Positions 12,517-23,834 of a DNA stretch of 64,000 bases are shown piece after piece. Origin of the DNA: Nymphaea colorata (Eukaryota > Streptophyta > Magnoliopsida > Nymphaeales > Nymphaeaceae); contig NC_045142.1 of the NCBI RefSeq assembly GCF_008831285.2, forward strand, positions 17,549,354 to 17,613,353, read 5' to 3'. The translations under genes were made by a program, and so were the position numbers. Numbering within the stretch: position 1 is the stretch's first letter; each line of letters opens with the position of its first letter. The notes below the pieces were generated by a model. The model made no database searches, was not told where the DNA came from, and worked only from the letters and a program-made list of their open reading frames with translations.

Positions 12517-12946
12517 AGCTTATGCTGTTGAGTGCATTGCTAAGACCAGTGCCACAGGCAAAATGGCGTAGGCATTTTTAAATGGTGGGTTGCTTAGGAA
12601 CAACTAGCGTAGGCAATTAGATAAGCCTAGGGGCCTAGGCAAGCCTAGGCACATTTTGTATAACATAAAATCATAGATGTTGATCATGTATATAAGACTC
12701 TAGAAAGAGTTCGGTACAGTATAGGTTTGACGGGAAGAGTTTCAAAGTTTCAAACATTATGTTTCAAAATAAGTGTTTGATCTTATACTCAAGTTATCTA
12801 TGTTGTTGAGTGCCTAGGTGAGCCTAGTCTCGCGAGGCAATGGCCGAAGTGCTTTTGGACAGCAAGTTGCGTAGGTACAACTAGCCTCGACAATTACAAA
12901 GCCTGGGGGCCTAAGTTAGACTAGGCACAAGCCTGGGCACCTTTTT
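12517..12946. repeat. diverged repeat pair rich in GCCTAGG
   Basis: Two related blocks of about 145 bp (12517-12664 and 12802-12946) share TGTTGAGTGC at the start, a central TAGGNACAACTAGC and a tail of GCCTAGG/AGGC words before TTTTGTAT or TTTTTTATAT. A shorter related phrase occurs at 12040-12080. Probably a dispersed plant repeat; the class is unknown. Confidence 0.6.
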
Positions 12947-15900
12947 TATATTATAATGATCATGCCCATAAGGCTCAAGAAAGACAATTCTAGTGCAGTA
13001 TATTTGTTGGGAAGAGCTTGCAAACTATGTAACACGAACACTAGTAAAAGGGTGCAGTACAAATGTCAACACGACCAGATATGGGTATCGAGTCAACACA
13101 CTTGAGCCGAAGTCGTCAAATATTGGGTCCAAAAATTAGGTTTTTTTTCCCCAATTTAAACACAGCAAAGTTGGCTGAAACCATTAAGTTGACATACTGA
13201 TCAGACACGATCTGATAATGAATGAGTCGACAATGGGTTTGAGTTAGTGATACTAAGACTTCCTTTCATCCATCTTTATTCACTTACAAATTCAGGAATT
13301 ATGATACCAGTTGAACCACACCAAACTAGATTCCGAGAGATATCACTTATCAAGTCCGAGTCATTGGGTTTTAAAAAAAATTGATGTAAACAATAGTGGA
13401 TATATATGAGTAGAAAATAATATAGCCTCTAAATTATTTTGTTCTTCACTTTCTTTCAGTACAAAAAATGAGAGTTTCACCATTTATTCTGTATGTATTT
13501 TGTTAGTAGACAACCTTTTAAAAAAAAGAAAAAGAAAAAGAAAGAAAGAGTCAAAAAATGAACATCTTCTTGTCTTTCAAATGCTGGAACAACATGCATA
13601 CATGTGACCAGAATCATAACTAAAGAGTTTATTTATAATGAACTGCACAGAAGATTAAAATAAAAAACGCAAAAGAAACCCTTCTATCCTTGTAAATAAT
13701 TCAATTGTTCATGACACCATTAACACCATGTAATTGTGTCATAGTCTCATTATACAAGTAACTCAAACTCACAATATCTCACTGCAACAAAAATATCACA
13801 GAGGGTTCAGACATGGGATTGTTGATCATCCATCTGCGCTGTTTGCCTACTCAAGCGCACATACTTCCCATAGAGCTCTAGGTGATCGGACAACCCTGTT
13901 TTATTAACTATTGTTTGTTTTTTTTTAAAGGAAACTATGTACAACTTGCCATTTAAACATAATAAAGTTGTAGAATGAATTGATTACTTGTAGCAATAAG
14001 TTAAATTAAACATCAAGCAAAGTCATGACTGAGTCATGTTTATTCTTATAATAACAAGAAACCCGATCATTAAGCTACCCTATTTATAATTGCATACCTC
14101 ATCATAACTAAGTATCAATTATCAAGATATAAACAAAAAACGCTCTACAAAACAGGCATTAACATTAAGATAACATCTACTGCCAAATTTTTGAGCGAGT
14201 CAAACAAGTTCTAGGCTGATCATACAAGTTGACTCGGTGAGCCAAATGAGCTCTTGGAAATTATAGAAAAAAAAGAAACCAACTTATTTTGAGTTTTAAA
14301 TATTGCATAAATCTAATTGCACAAGACTTGAGCTAGAATATATTGCACCTGTGATTTGACTCCATGGCATGAGTGTATTAATGACGCTCACATATATTAA
14401 AAGTTTACAGAAACCGTTCACATTATTTTTCCGTCCACTTGTCTTCAACCAACAAAAGGGACCTCCACTTAATATTTTCTTTTTTCCTTGGATCAGATCG
14501 TGGATCTACTTCCAGATTTGACAATGTCGGGGTCGTTCTCATTTTACTTATACAAGATTTTATGGACCAATCATAAACGGGCAGGGGAGAATCTTGCGGA
14601 AAAACCGAATCCAATTCCTTGTCAAGCACGTTAATTTGGCTACGAATTGCCCACCGAACATACTAAATAAAAAATTGAACCGGTTCAGATTTTGGGGTGG
14701 AGTCAATCGATCTACAATCCATGTATTTGATCCATATTTGGTGGATCCGGTACCACATGATTATGATATTGGAGTTCGGTCCCCCAAAATTGAACCCCTA
14801 TAATTTGGATCCATTTTTAAGGTAAGATTTATCCATAAATCTCATTGGTCTACTTTTGTATTTCCTGCTAGGGATGTCAATAACCTGAGAGATCCAAGGT
14901 ACCAAATCAGATCTATGAAGGAGTTGGGACAACAGGCAGGGCAAGAAGTGGGAAGCCACGAAGCCTATAAAGTCTTTAAATCGAATGACATGCATAAAAA
15001 TCTGGTTGACCGTTGGGGAGTCATGGTCTCATCTATTCAAATGCAGTGGAAGATGTTGGCATCTTAGATAAGTTGTATGCTATCATCAAATGCAAAAGAA
15101 TAGTAGTAAGAAGCCTCAAATGCTAGTATTGAAGGAGCTTTGTCCCTAAAAGCAAGCTATGGTGTAGATGATGTAGAATTTAACATTCTTAGGTGGGGGA
15201 AAACCATGCGTTCCACCAGCCCGATCTCCCTTGACATTCATTCCAACAACAAAGGATGGATCAAACGCCTCAAGTTTATTATTGAAGGTAGAAGGATCTG
15301 ACATGACAAATGGAGCTTTTTAGCTGACCACAATTGCCACTGGAGGCTCAAAGATGATACAATTCCTTTTAACAACGGTTCTCTGGTAAGGGACTGAAGT
15401 TGATCATTTTATATGCTTAAGTCTGCTTTCGGGTAGAGGCCATTTCAGGCCTCTTCTTGGTTCTTTTGATTACTTGTGCGGGGTTGTAGTGTTAGCAACT
15501 CTAGTTTTTTTTTCTTTTGGTTTCTATTTAATGTCGGGGTGTTCTTTAAGACCTAGGGCACCCATTTGGGTTTGACCATTATAGGAGGAGCCAAATTAAG
15601 TAAATCCTGTTTCTGTACAAATATTCCCATATTAGAATGAAATGAAGAAAAAAAACAGCCACTGGTAGTCTTACGTTCCTGTTTGAAGGCCCAATATGTC
15701 CACATAAGCTTTGTAGAGATGGAACCACTCAAAGAGAAAATCGAAAGTAATAAGGATGAAATATAACACACAGACAATCACTGAAGATTGCACAAATGAG
15801 CTAAACATGGAATGAATCAAACGACAATATCCATAAATTAAATATACAACAACGCAGGAACATGATACAGTGAATAAATATGATCACGGAATTTACACTG

Positions 15901-15958
15901 CTATCAACATCAGCATGAAGCCATCAATAGTAAGACCACTAGTAGAAGGGTACACTTT

Positions 15959-17079
15959 TCAACAGCAGCCACTCGTGGCAGCCTCTGGTTGAGGTTTCTG
16001 CTTGAAAATATTCCGTTTTACAACAGAGGAGCCTTCAGCTAAGAGGCTTGGCGTGTCTAAGATCTGCAACAAAAATAGTTTATTAGAAATCAAAACTGAA
16101 GTTAACAAGAGAACTCAAGTTTGTGGGTTCATCTACTTTGAACTCATTTTCCTTCTGTTATTGGTCCAAGCCAGAAAGCACATCAAACAAATTCAAAAGG
16201 ACCAGAAACTAAACTTCAAAAAGAAGATCATTTGACAGGAACACATCTGCTATGCATATTAATTCATTAATTCACTGTCGTATAGTTATCTTTCAAGGGC
16301 TTGTACACTGGGGCAGTCCTACTGCTGCTGCAAGCTTTGGTATTGTTCTGCTTGCAAGGCATGCAGAGGCATCGGTAGAGAATAATATGTGTCTGTGCGT
16401 GTGTGTGTGAGAGAGAGAGAGCACAATCAGCTTATATTAAAAAGAAGACTACACAATGGGTGTTTGGAGGCTTTTAGGGCCACACTTATGGCACGACCAA
16501 TATGGCCCTTCAGGCACTTGGACTGAACAGAAAGAGCATAATATTAAATGAAGAGTGGAGAAGACCAAGCGCACATTAACTCAAATTATGAATTAGATGC
16601 CAATGAACATGCGAATGTCAAATTTAATATCCATGTGAATTAAATCAATCATGAACTAGTGAAGAAGAGAAACAACTCCACATTGGGCTCATTCATCCCA
16701 TAAACTACCTAAGATAAGATAAACATTTGGTTTATCCACCATCTCTAAGTTCTATTTGCAGGCCAAGGTGTAACTAATTTAGCAACATAACAAACTAATG
16801 AATAACACCCCCCATGTATTACCATATCCAGTACATAAGAATGAGTAATCTAACTAAAAGTTGAAAAAAGGATTAAAATTTCAAAAAATCATATAAACTG
16901 AATCTTCTCTCTAACTCATGAATCCGCATACAAGAATTAGGAATTCTTACCTTTAAAACAAGCTCCTCAAAGCACTGCTCCACATTAACTCGTGTTTTTG
17001 CACTACATTCAAGGAAAAGACATCCATATTCCCTTGCAAACTCAATTCCCTCCTCCTTTGTTACAACTCTCTCACCCTC
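15959..17079 (-). pseudogene. RABC: RABC/Rab18-type small GTPase, last two exons only
   Basis: Two minus-strand exons join in phase. The exon 17079-16951 (43 codons) follows a TAG acceptor, carries the G5 guanine-binding motif ECSAKTR and ends AAAG before GTAAGA. The exon 16063-15959 (35 codons with stop) follows GCAG and encodes ILDTPSLLAEG ... NIFKQKPQP and a terminal CC, the geranylgeranylation signal that anchors Rab proteins to membranes. This is the C-terminal third of a plant RABC (Rab18-like) GTPase, a family linked to ER, lipid-droplet and peroxisome trafficking. Exons for the P-loop, switch regions and NKxD motif were not found upstream to 19140 or elsewhere in the window, so this is a truncated copy unless an intron is exceptionally long. 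The reading frame itself is undamaged. Confidence 0.85.
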
Positions 17080-17448
17080 CTAGAACACAGGAAAAATAGT
17101 ATCATCAATTCAAAATGAAACATAAGACCTCAAATAAATGTACAGCCTGGTGGAAACACCAAATATACAAAAGAAATCATGAAGAACATTTTACAACTAA
17201 TTCATGGCAGCTAGGGATGCAAGAAGGTTGGGTTGTGTTTGGAAAAACATTATCACATCTGAATAACCAAATACATAAACTAGAATAAGAAATTAGTATA
17301 GGACTGAAGTTGAAGGCTCTTCTCCTGCTGCCTTCTATTTCTAGCATCCAAGCAGCCTTTGATTTCTGGTGTCTAGCAACCTTCATCAGTGAGGTAGCAA
17401 CTTTCTCTGGCGAATGCGTTATTTAGTTTATTTAAAATCTTCTTGTTT

Positions 17449-17486
<38 letters not shown>

Positions 17487-19140
17487 TACGGTTGTGTCCC
17501 CTATCCAAGTTTTTTTAAATTGCTTTACAGTTTACACCCATACAATGCACCTGCAATGGTATCCAAACTATGTACCACAATTTGCAAAATAATGTTCCAA
17601 ATTAAGTGTTCAACCTTACATTCAATGTCTCTGCAAGTCTTGAAACAGTTTGAAAATCAAATTGCCACTTCTTTTATTAAATTCAGTTTCGTAATTCTAG
17701 ACAACCAACAGGCTGACAGCTTCACAACTCACTTAAAATGAAAAGCCCTGCAGACCTCCCTTTTCTGAAGCACCCTTACTTTCACTCATTTCTTTTCTAA
17801 TTTATTATCTAGCAAATGCACTAGTGAGGTTTGATGGGTCATTTAAAAACTTAGACTTACCGTCACCTAGCAATCTTTGATTGTTATTTTGGAAGGAAGA
17901 AATGAAAATGAAGGGAAAAGAACTCTATTCATTCCTTAGGGTCAAGACATTCTAAAACTTGCAATTAAACCAAGTAGTTCATGGCTGGAATCAAGTTCAT
18001 ACCTGTTCAATTCAATAATCTAAGGAGTTGGTTAGGAGATTGTCGAGTATAAAGAGGTTTTCTTCGTTCAGCTAAACTCTTTCAGGGTCGGCGTGGTCTC
18101 TAAGAGGTTGATGGATTCTCACTCATGGAAGTTGAAGTACCTAAGAATAGGACTTATGCTTTTGGTTCTTAAGACGTCTAATTAGGGGATGTCTGGAATT
18201 GGATGGAATATCCGACTTAATTGCTTTAACGGAGTCCGGTTTCAAGTAAAAAATCCAATTAAGAAAATGGGCCAGATTCAGTCTTAAGAAATAATATCCA
18301 ATCAATAATATCCAATCAAACTTGGAATCCATTTTAAATGAATATGGTATAAGCATTAATATGGCCAGTTGAATTTTCCTATTGTTAATATCTATATTTT
18401 AAAATTCTGTTCTTAGCATATCACAATGCAAATTCGCATATGAATTTAAAAGTGAGTTTTAGATTGCATTTCGAGGTGAATTTAAAAGCTAGATTCAGAT
18501 ATTTGAATAGAATTTCTTTATTCACATAATCTAAAGAGGTGGAAGTTGGTATGATAAAAGTTACATCCAATTAGAATTCAACTCGTTGACATCTTGATGT
18601 CTAAAAATGGGGCGTAGAATATTCAAACAAAAGAAAGTTATATGAGTTGAATATCTAAATTCATCTCTTACCATATAAACTGCTATGAACTTCCCTTTCT
18701 CCTGACCACCAATAAGAGGAGAAGACCAAAAAAAAAAAAAATTCTCGCCCATTCATAATATTCTTGGATCTTTTCCCGAACTGTTGTCAAGTTGGATTTG
18801 ACATCCTTCTCAATTATTTGCAGAACCTGTGTCAAAGGGTGACCAATAATTATATCGAGTCATGGCTTCTATTGAAAGCCAACCGTGGAGGGTGTGAAAG
18901 GGGTCTTTCGGTGATCAGCATGCACAGGCGACAAGGTGCATCGATGCGAAGACGGTGCAAGCAAAAGGGTATTTTGGTCACGAGAAAGTTTGTTGGAGTC
19001 GTGCTTTTTTGACCGTTGGAGGTGAAGTAGCGGGCAAGTTATCACGTTCGCGCGGCAACTGTCTTTCGGCCCGGAAAGAGGTGAATCACTTTTCTCGTGA
19101 TCTGACGCGCTTCCCTTCGCAGTTTTCTTGTTCAAATCTT
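17080..19140. other. intergenic between RABC exons and copia-2
   Basis: No upstream RABC exon was recognised here. Contains an (AT)n tract at 17452-17483. The last ~250 bases before 19141 are GC-richer and look like a promoter or 5' leader, continuous in character with 23835 onward on the far side of copia-2. Confidence 0.4.
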
Positions 19141-19145
19141 GATCT

Positions 19146-19533
19146 TGTTAGGAAGAATACACAATAAACTCTCCTCTCGCACTCTCAAGAGGGGGTTAGA
19201 AGCAACAAAGAAGAAGACAACAATTTACGTGGTTCGAAGGAATAATCTCCTACGTCCACGGTCGCACAGATCTCTTGTATTCTCTCTCTCAGAAGAACAC
19301 ACAGACAGACACACACCAGCGGCGGTCATCCTCTTAACATAAAGATTAGGGCAAACCCGCATTTGTACAAAATGACATATATACCCTTACATATAGAAAA
19401 TTTTCCGTCGGGGGCTAATGCCCCCGAACCCTCGAGCAAGGGGGCACTGCGACCCCCAGCCAACTTACCGCGAAGTTGGATCCGCGGTATTGCATATGAG
19501 TGTCCAGTATGGATCAAGTTCCATACACCAACA
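19146..19533 (-). repeat. copia-2 3' LTR (longer copy)
   Basis: 388 bp, starting TGTTAGGA and ending CCAACA on plus. Carries the phrase TTTACGTGGTTCGA found in many plant LTRs. Relative to the other LTR it has about 75 extra GC-rich bases near 19400-19475, with GGGGGC/GCCCCC complementary runs. Confidence 0.92.
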
Positions 19534-19643
19534 ATCTCCCACTTGGAATTTGATCCATCCAAATGTTTGTACATCACATACTCAACCTGTGCGACGTCTC
19601 CTCATCAATCAACCTTGGAAACCAACTGAGGTTAAATATAACC

Positions 19644-21261
19644 TCAGCTTCTCAGCTTTGTCAACATGTCTGCTGGATTCTCTGTTCCACGAATCTTTTC
19701 AAGAGATAGTATCTTCTCTTCCAACAAATCTCTAATGAAATGATACTTCAATTCAATATGCTTTGTTCTAGCATGGAACACTGGATTCTTGGCTAAATGA
19801 ATTGCACTTTGACTGTCACAAGAGAGAACACTCTTATCTTCCTTTACATGCAATTCTTTTAGAATAGTCTTTAGCCAAATCATCTCTTTGCTGGCTTCTG
19901 TAACTGCAATATATTCAGCTTCTGTAGTAGACAACGCAACAACCTTTTGAAGCTGTGAAACCCAACTGACACAGGTTCCTCCTAGGGTGTAAATGTACCC
20001 GGTAGTACTTCTTCTACTGTCAAGATCACCACCCAAATCTGCTTCCACACAGCCATGCAAAAGTAATTCATTTTTCTTAAAACAGAGGCTCATACCTAAA
20101 GTTCCTTTCAAATATCGTAATATCCACTTCACAGCCTCCCAATGTTTCTTTCCAAACTCAGCCATGTATCTGCTCACTGCTCCCACTGCTTGTGCTATGT
20201 CTGGTCTAGTGCATACCATAGCATACATCAAGCTACCCACTGCTGAAGCATATGGAATCTTTGACATTTCTTCATGTTCTTCATCTGTCTTAGGTGACAA
20301 ATCCTTGGACAGTTTGAAATGACTAGCAAGAGGCATACTAACAGGTTTAGCATCTTGCATCTTAAACCTGCACAAGATCTTCTCAATATAATTTTGTTGA
20401 GACAAATTTAAGGTACATTTCTTACTATCCCTACTGATTCTCATCCCGAGGATTTGTTTCGCAGCACCTAGATCTTTCATTTCAAACTCCTTTTATAGTT
20501 ATTCTTTCAAAGAATTGATCTCTTGCAAATTTGAGCGTGAAATAAGCATATCATCCACATATAATAGTAAAATGATATAACAACTATCAAGGTTCTTAAA
20601 ATAGCAACAGTGATACATATCACACTTCTGAAAGGCATTTCTCCCCATGAAGTTATCAAACTTTTTGTACCACTGTCTCGGTGCCTGCTTTAAACCATAG
20701 AGACTCTTCTCTAACTTGCATACAAGATTTTCCTTTCCTCGTACCTGGAAACCTTCAGATTGTACCATATAAATATCTTCCTTCAAATCCCCATAAAGAA
20801 ATACAGTCTTTACATGTAGTTGCTCCAAATATAAATTTTCAGCTGTAACTAAACTGAATACCAATCTTATAGTAGTTAGTTTTACAACAGGAGAAAAAAT
20901 TTGTATAATCTATACCTTCTTTCTGTTGAAAACCTTTTACTACTAACCTTGCTTTATACATTTTTCTTCCATTTGCTTCTTCTTTAATCTTGTATACTCA
21001 TTTGTTTTGCAATGCTTTCTTCCTACAAGGAAGCTCAGTTAGTTTCCATGTTCTGTTAGCATGTAGAGAGTCCATCTCTTCTTTCATGGCTAACTCCCAC
21101 TTAACTAAATCTGTAACCTGCATTGCTTCATCAAAACACTCGGGTTCTCCGGCATCAGTTAACAGTAGGTAATGTAAATAAGGAGAATACCGTCGATTTA
21201 GTTTCGGCCTTCTACTTGATCTCCTCAATGGAAGTTGGGATGTGCTTGGTTCTTGTTCCAT
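19644..21261 (-). pseudogene. copia-2 reverse transcriptase and RNase H
   Basis: The reverse transcriptase start (WELAMKEEMDSLHANRTWKL) stops at 20998-21000. The frame then needs one shift near 20900 in a T-run, after which it continues from 20864 with LVCKLEKSLYGLKQAPRQWY and the intact catalytic box LYVDDML. The first catalytic aspartate in QLDV has become histidine (QLHVKTVFLYGDL). Stops near 20480-20501 split off the last part, which has GMRISRD, IPYASAVGSLMYA, the RNase H motif STTEAEYIA and CDSQSAIHLA. It ends at 19644, earlier than the usual C-terminus. Confidence 0.9.
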
Positions 21262-21276
21262 CTGATTGTTTCCATC

Positions 21277-22251
21277 TTAAGTCTTAATTGCAACATCATT
21301 TTCAGAGACATCTTGAAGTTCTACAATGTCTTCACTTGTGTCATAATGTTCATTCTTCTCAGACATAAGACTATCCTTGTCTTTGTACAGAGCCATTTCA
21401 TTGAACACTATGTCATTATGTCTAATGATTTTCTTCGTTTTATCATCCCAAAAACGATACCCAAACTCATCATTTCCATAACCAATGAAATAACATTTCC
21501 TAGACTTATGATCTAATTTATCCATTTTATTCGAGTCTATATGTATGTAAGAGACACAACCAAAGACTCTTAAGTGTGCAAGATTTACCTCCTTACCGAT
21601 CCAGGCTTCTTCAGGTATCCCATAGTCCAAAGAAACAGAAGGCCCACGATTTATCAAGTATGCAGTTGTACTGATTGCATACACCCAAAACATCTTTGGC
21701 AAGCCTGAATGCAGTCTCATGCTTCTTACTCTTTCACAAAGGGTTCTGTTCATTCTTTCAGCAACCCCATTTTGTCGTGGCTTTTTAGGGATTGTCCTTT
21801 GTGTTCGAATCTCATGATCTGCATAAAAATCTTTAAACTCTTTGCTGTGATACTCACCTCCATTATCTGATCGCAGATATTTAATCTTCTTTCCGGTCTG
21901 ATTTTCTACTTCTGCTTTCCACATTTTGAAAGCAGTAAACACGTCAGATTTATGTTTGAGAAAGTAAACTCATACCTTCCTTGTACAATCATCAATGAAT
22001 GTGACATAGTATAGGGATCCTCCAAGAGAACGAACTGGAGCTGGTCCCCAAACATCAGTATGTACCAACTCTAGCTTTTCCTTCTTTGGAGGCCGTCCAA
22101 CTTTGGAGAAAGTAACCATTTTCTGTTTCCCGAAAACACAGTCTTCACATAGCCCAGTGTCTACAGATTTCAAGTCATGCAACCTGTTATTTGTTGTCAT
22201 GATATTCATTCCTTTCTCACTCATATGCCCAAGCCTGCAATGCCACAACAA
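21277..22251 (-). pseudogene. copia-2 integrase
   Basis: HHCC zinc-binding residues are in LWHCRLGHMSEKG ... CEDCVFGKQ. The catalytic triad is kept: VHTDVWGP, YLRSDNGGEY and QNGVAERMNRTLCE. A stop inside the domain, between 21943 and 21970, sits at a conserved tryptophan position, and the frame ends at a stop at 21277-21279. Same reading frame as gag. Confidence 0.9.
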
Positions 22252-22362
22252 TGATTTATTCTCTCATTTCGCCACAGCCACTGTGTCTTTCACATCTGCA
22301 GTCATGTACAAAGTGCCAAGTTTGTGACCTCGTGCTATAACCATAGCACCTTTGGTTATCTT

Positions 22363-23472
22363 CTAAGATCCACCAACAAAGGTAGTAACATAGTCTTCAT
22401 CATCTAACTGCCCGACCGAAATGAGATTCCTCTTCAACCTTGGGACATGTCTGACATCTTTTAACTTCCATACATGTCCATTCTGCATTTTTATGTGAAC
22501 CTCACCTTTTCCTATAATATCCAGAGGTTCATCATCTGCAAGGTATACTCTGCCGAATTTTTCTGCAACATAGTTGTGCATACTTTCATTAGAATACGTT
22601 GAATGAAAAGATGCACCAGAGTCTAAAATCCAAGACTCTATAGAGCTGTGTACACTCAAGGTAAGTGCATCAGCTATATCTTCTGTTGCTGCATTTGCTG
22701 AATCATATTCACGATTTGGGTTCTTCTTCTTCAACAACCTGCAATCTCTTTTCCGGTGTCCTGGCTTACCACAGTTCCAACAACCATCACTTCGAGGTTT
22801 GGATTGACTCATTCCCTTAGATGTGGACCTTCCACGCTCTTGGTAGCGTTGATTAGTTCTGCCCCTATTTTGAACATTTAGGGCAGAACCGAGAGGTTCT
22901 CCTGCCTCTCTTCTGCCAATGTCCTCACTAAGTATTAAATCTCGAACACCACTGAACTTCAATTTGCTTGATCCCGATGAACTACTCACGGCGGTCACAG
23001 TGGCACTCCAACTCTCCGGTAGAGATGACAGTAATATTCGGACTTGAACCTCATCATCAAACTTAATATCCACAAAACATAATTGAGAAGTAATAACATT
23101 GAACTCATTTATGTGATCCGTAAAAGAGGTACCTTCAGCCATTTTCAAATTAAATAATCGACACATCAGATATACCTTATTCGAAGCAGAGGGTTTTTCG
23201 TACATATCTGTTAGCATCTTCATCAGACTTGTTGTTGTCTTCTCGTTAACAGTGTTGAAGGCGACGTTTCTGGCCAGCGTCAACAGGATGACTCCAAGGG
23301 CTTGTCTATCCAGCAACTGCCAATCTGCATCAGCCATTGTTGCGGGTTTCACTCCCATGAGCGGTTCATGTAGTTTCTTCTGATACAAGTAGTCCTCGAT
23401 CTGCATCTTCCAGAATCCGAAGTCTTTACCGTCGAACTTCTCAATTCTGACATTTCCTTCTTCCAGTGCCAT
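22363..23472 (-). pseudogene. copia-2 gag and protease
   Basis: 369-codon open frame, intact from the ATG at 23472. The N-terminal gag core (FDGKDFGFWKMQIEDYL ... LCFVDIKFDDEVQV) is followed by a CCHC knuckle (CWNCGKPGHRKRDC), the protease active site WILDSGASFH, and KRNLISVGQL. It ends at a stop (22363-22365) where relatives have tryptophan. Gag and protease as such look undamaged, so this is the best preserved reading frame of the minus-strand elements, but it is cut off from integrase. Confidence 0.9.
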
Positions 23473-23509
23473 TGTTCCTATCGCGAACGAACCGAGCTCA
23501 GATACCAGT

Positions 23510-23829
23510 TGTTAGGAACAATACACAATAAACTCTCCTCTCGCACTCTCAATAGGGGGTTAGAAGCAATAAGGAAGAAGACAACGATTTACGTGGTTCG
23601 GAGCAATAATCTCCTACATCGACGGCCGCACAGATCTCTTGTATTCTCTCTCTCAGAGGAACACATAGACAGACACACACCAGCGGCAGCCATCCTCTAA
23701 ACATAAAGATTAGGGCAAACCTGCATTTGTACAAAATGACATATATGCCCTTACATATAAAAACACACCAGTTGGATCCGCGGTATTGCATATGAGTGTC
23801 CAGTATGGATCAAGTTCCTTACACCAACG
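23510..23829 (-). repeat. copia-2 5' LTR (shorter copy)
   Basis: 320 bp, matching the 3' LTR except for the missing ~75-bp GC-rich block and scattered substitutions. Its outer end on plus reads CCAACG instead of CCAACA. Confidence 0.92.
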
Positions 23830-23834
23830 GATCT

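Larger units (their letters stand above)
9691..15958. other. gene-poor intergenic region
   Basis: About 6 kb without a recognisable coding region. It contains the small tandem and dispersed repeats listed separately (10762, 12285, 12517). Open frames here (for example 10493-10690, 11104-11343, 14423-14803, 15553-15777) are short, overlap on both strands and match no known family. Confidence 0.45.
19146..23829 (-). mobile_element. Ty1/copia LTR retrotransposon copia-2, full-length but decayed
   Basis: Read on the minus strand. LTRs lie at 19146-19533 and 23510-23829, and the target duplication GATCT at 19141-19145 and 23830-23834 is perfect. A primer site resembling the initiator tRNA-Met end (TGGTATCTGAGC on minus, 23496-23507) lies two bases inside the 5' LTR, and a purine-rich tract (about 19534-19546) abuts the 3' LTR. 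Gag, protease, integrase, reverse transcriptase and RNase H follow in Copia order. Several motifs (DSGASFH, RSDNGGEYHS, YGLKQAPRQWY) resemble TNT1-94-like polyproteins. The outermost base of the 5' LTR has changed A to G. Confidence 0.95.
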
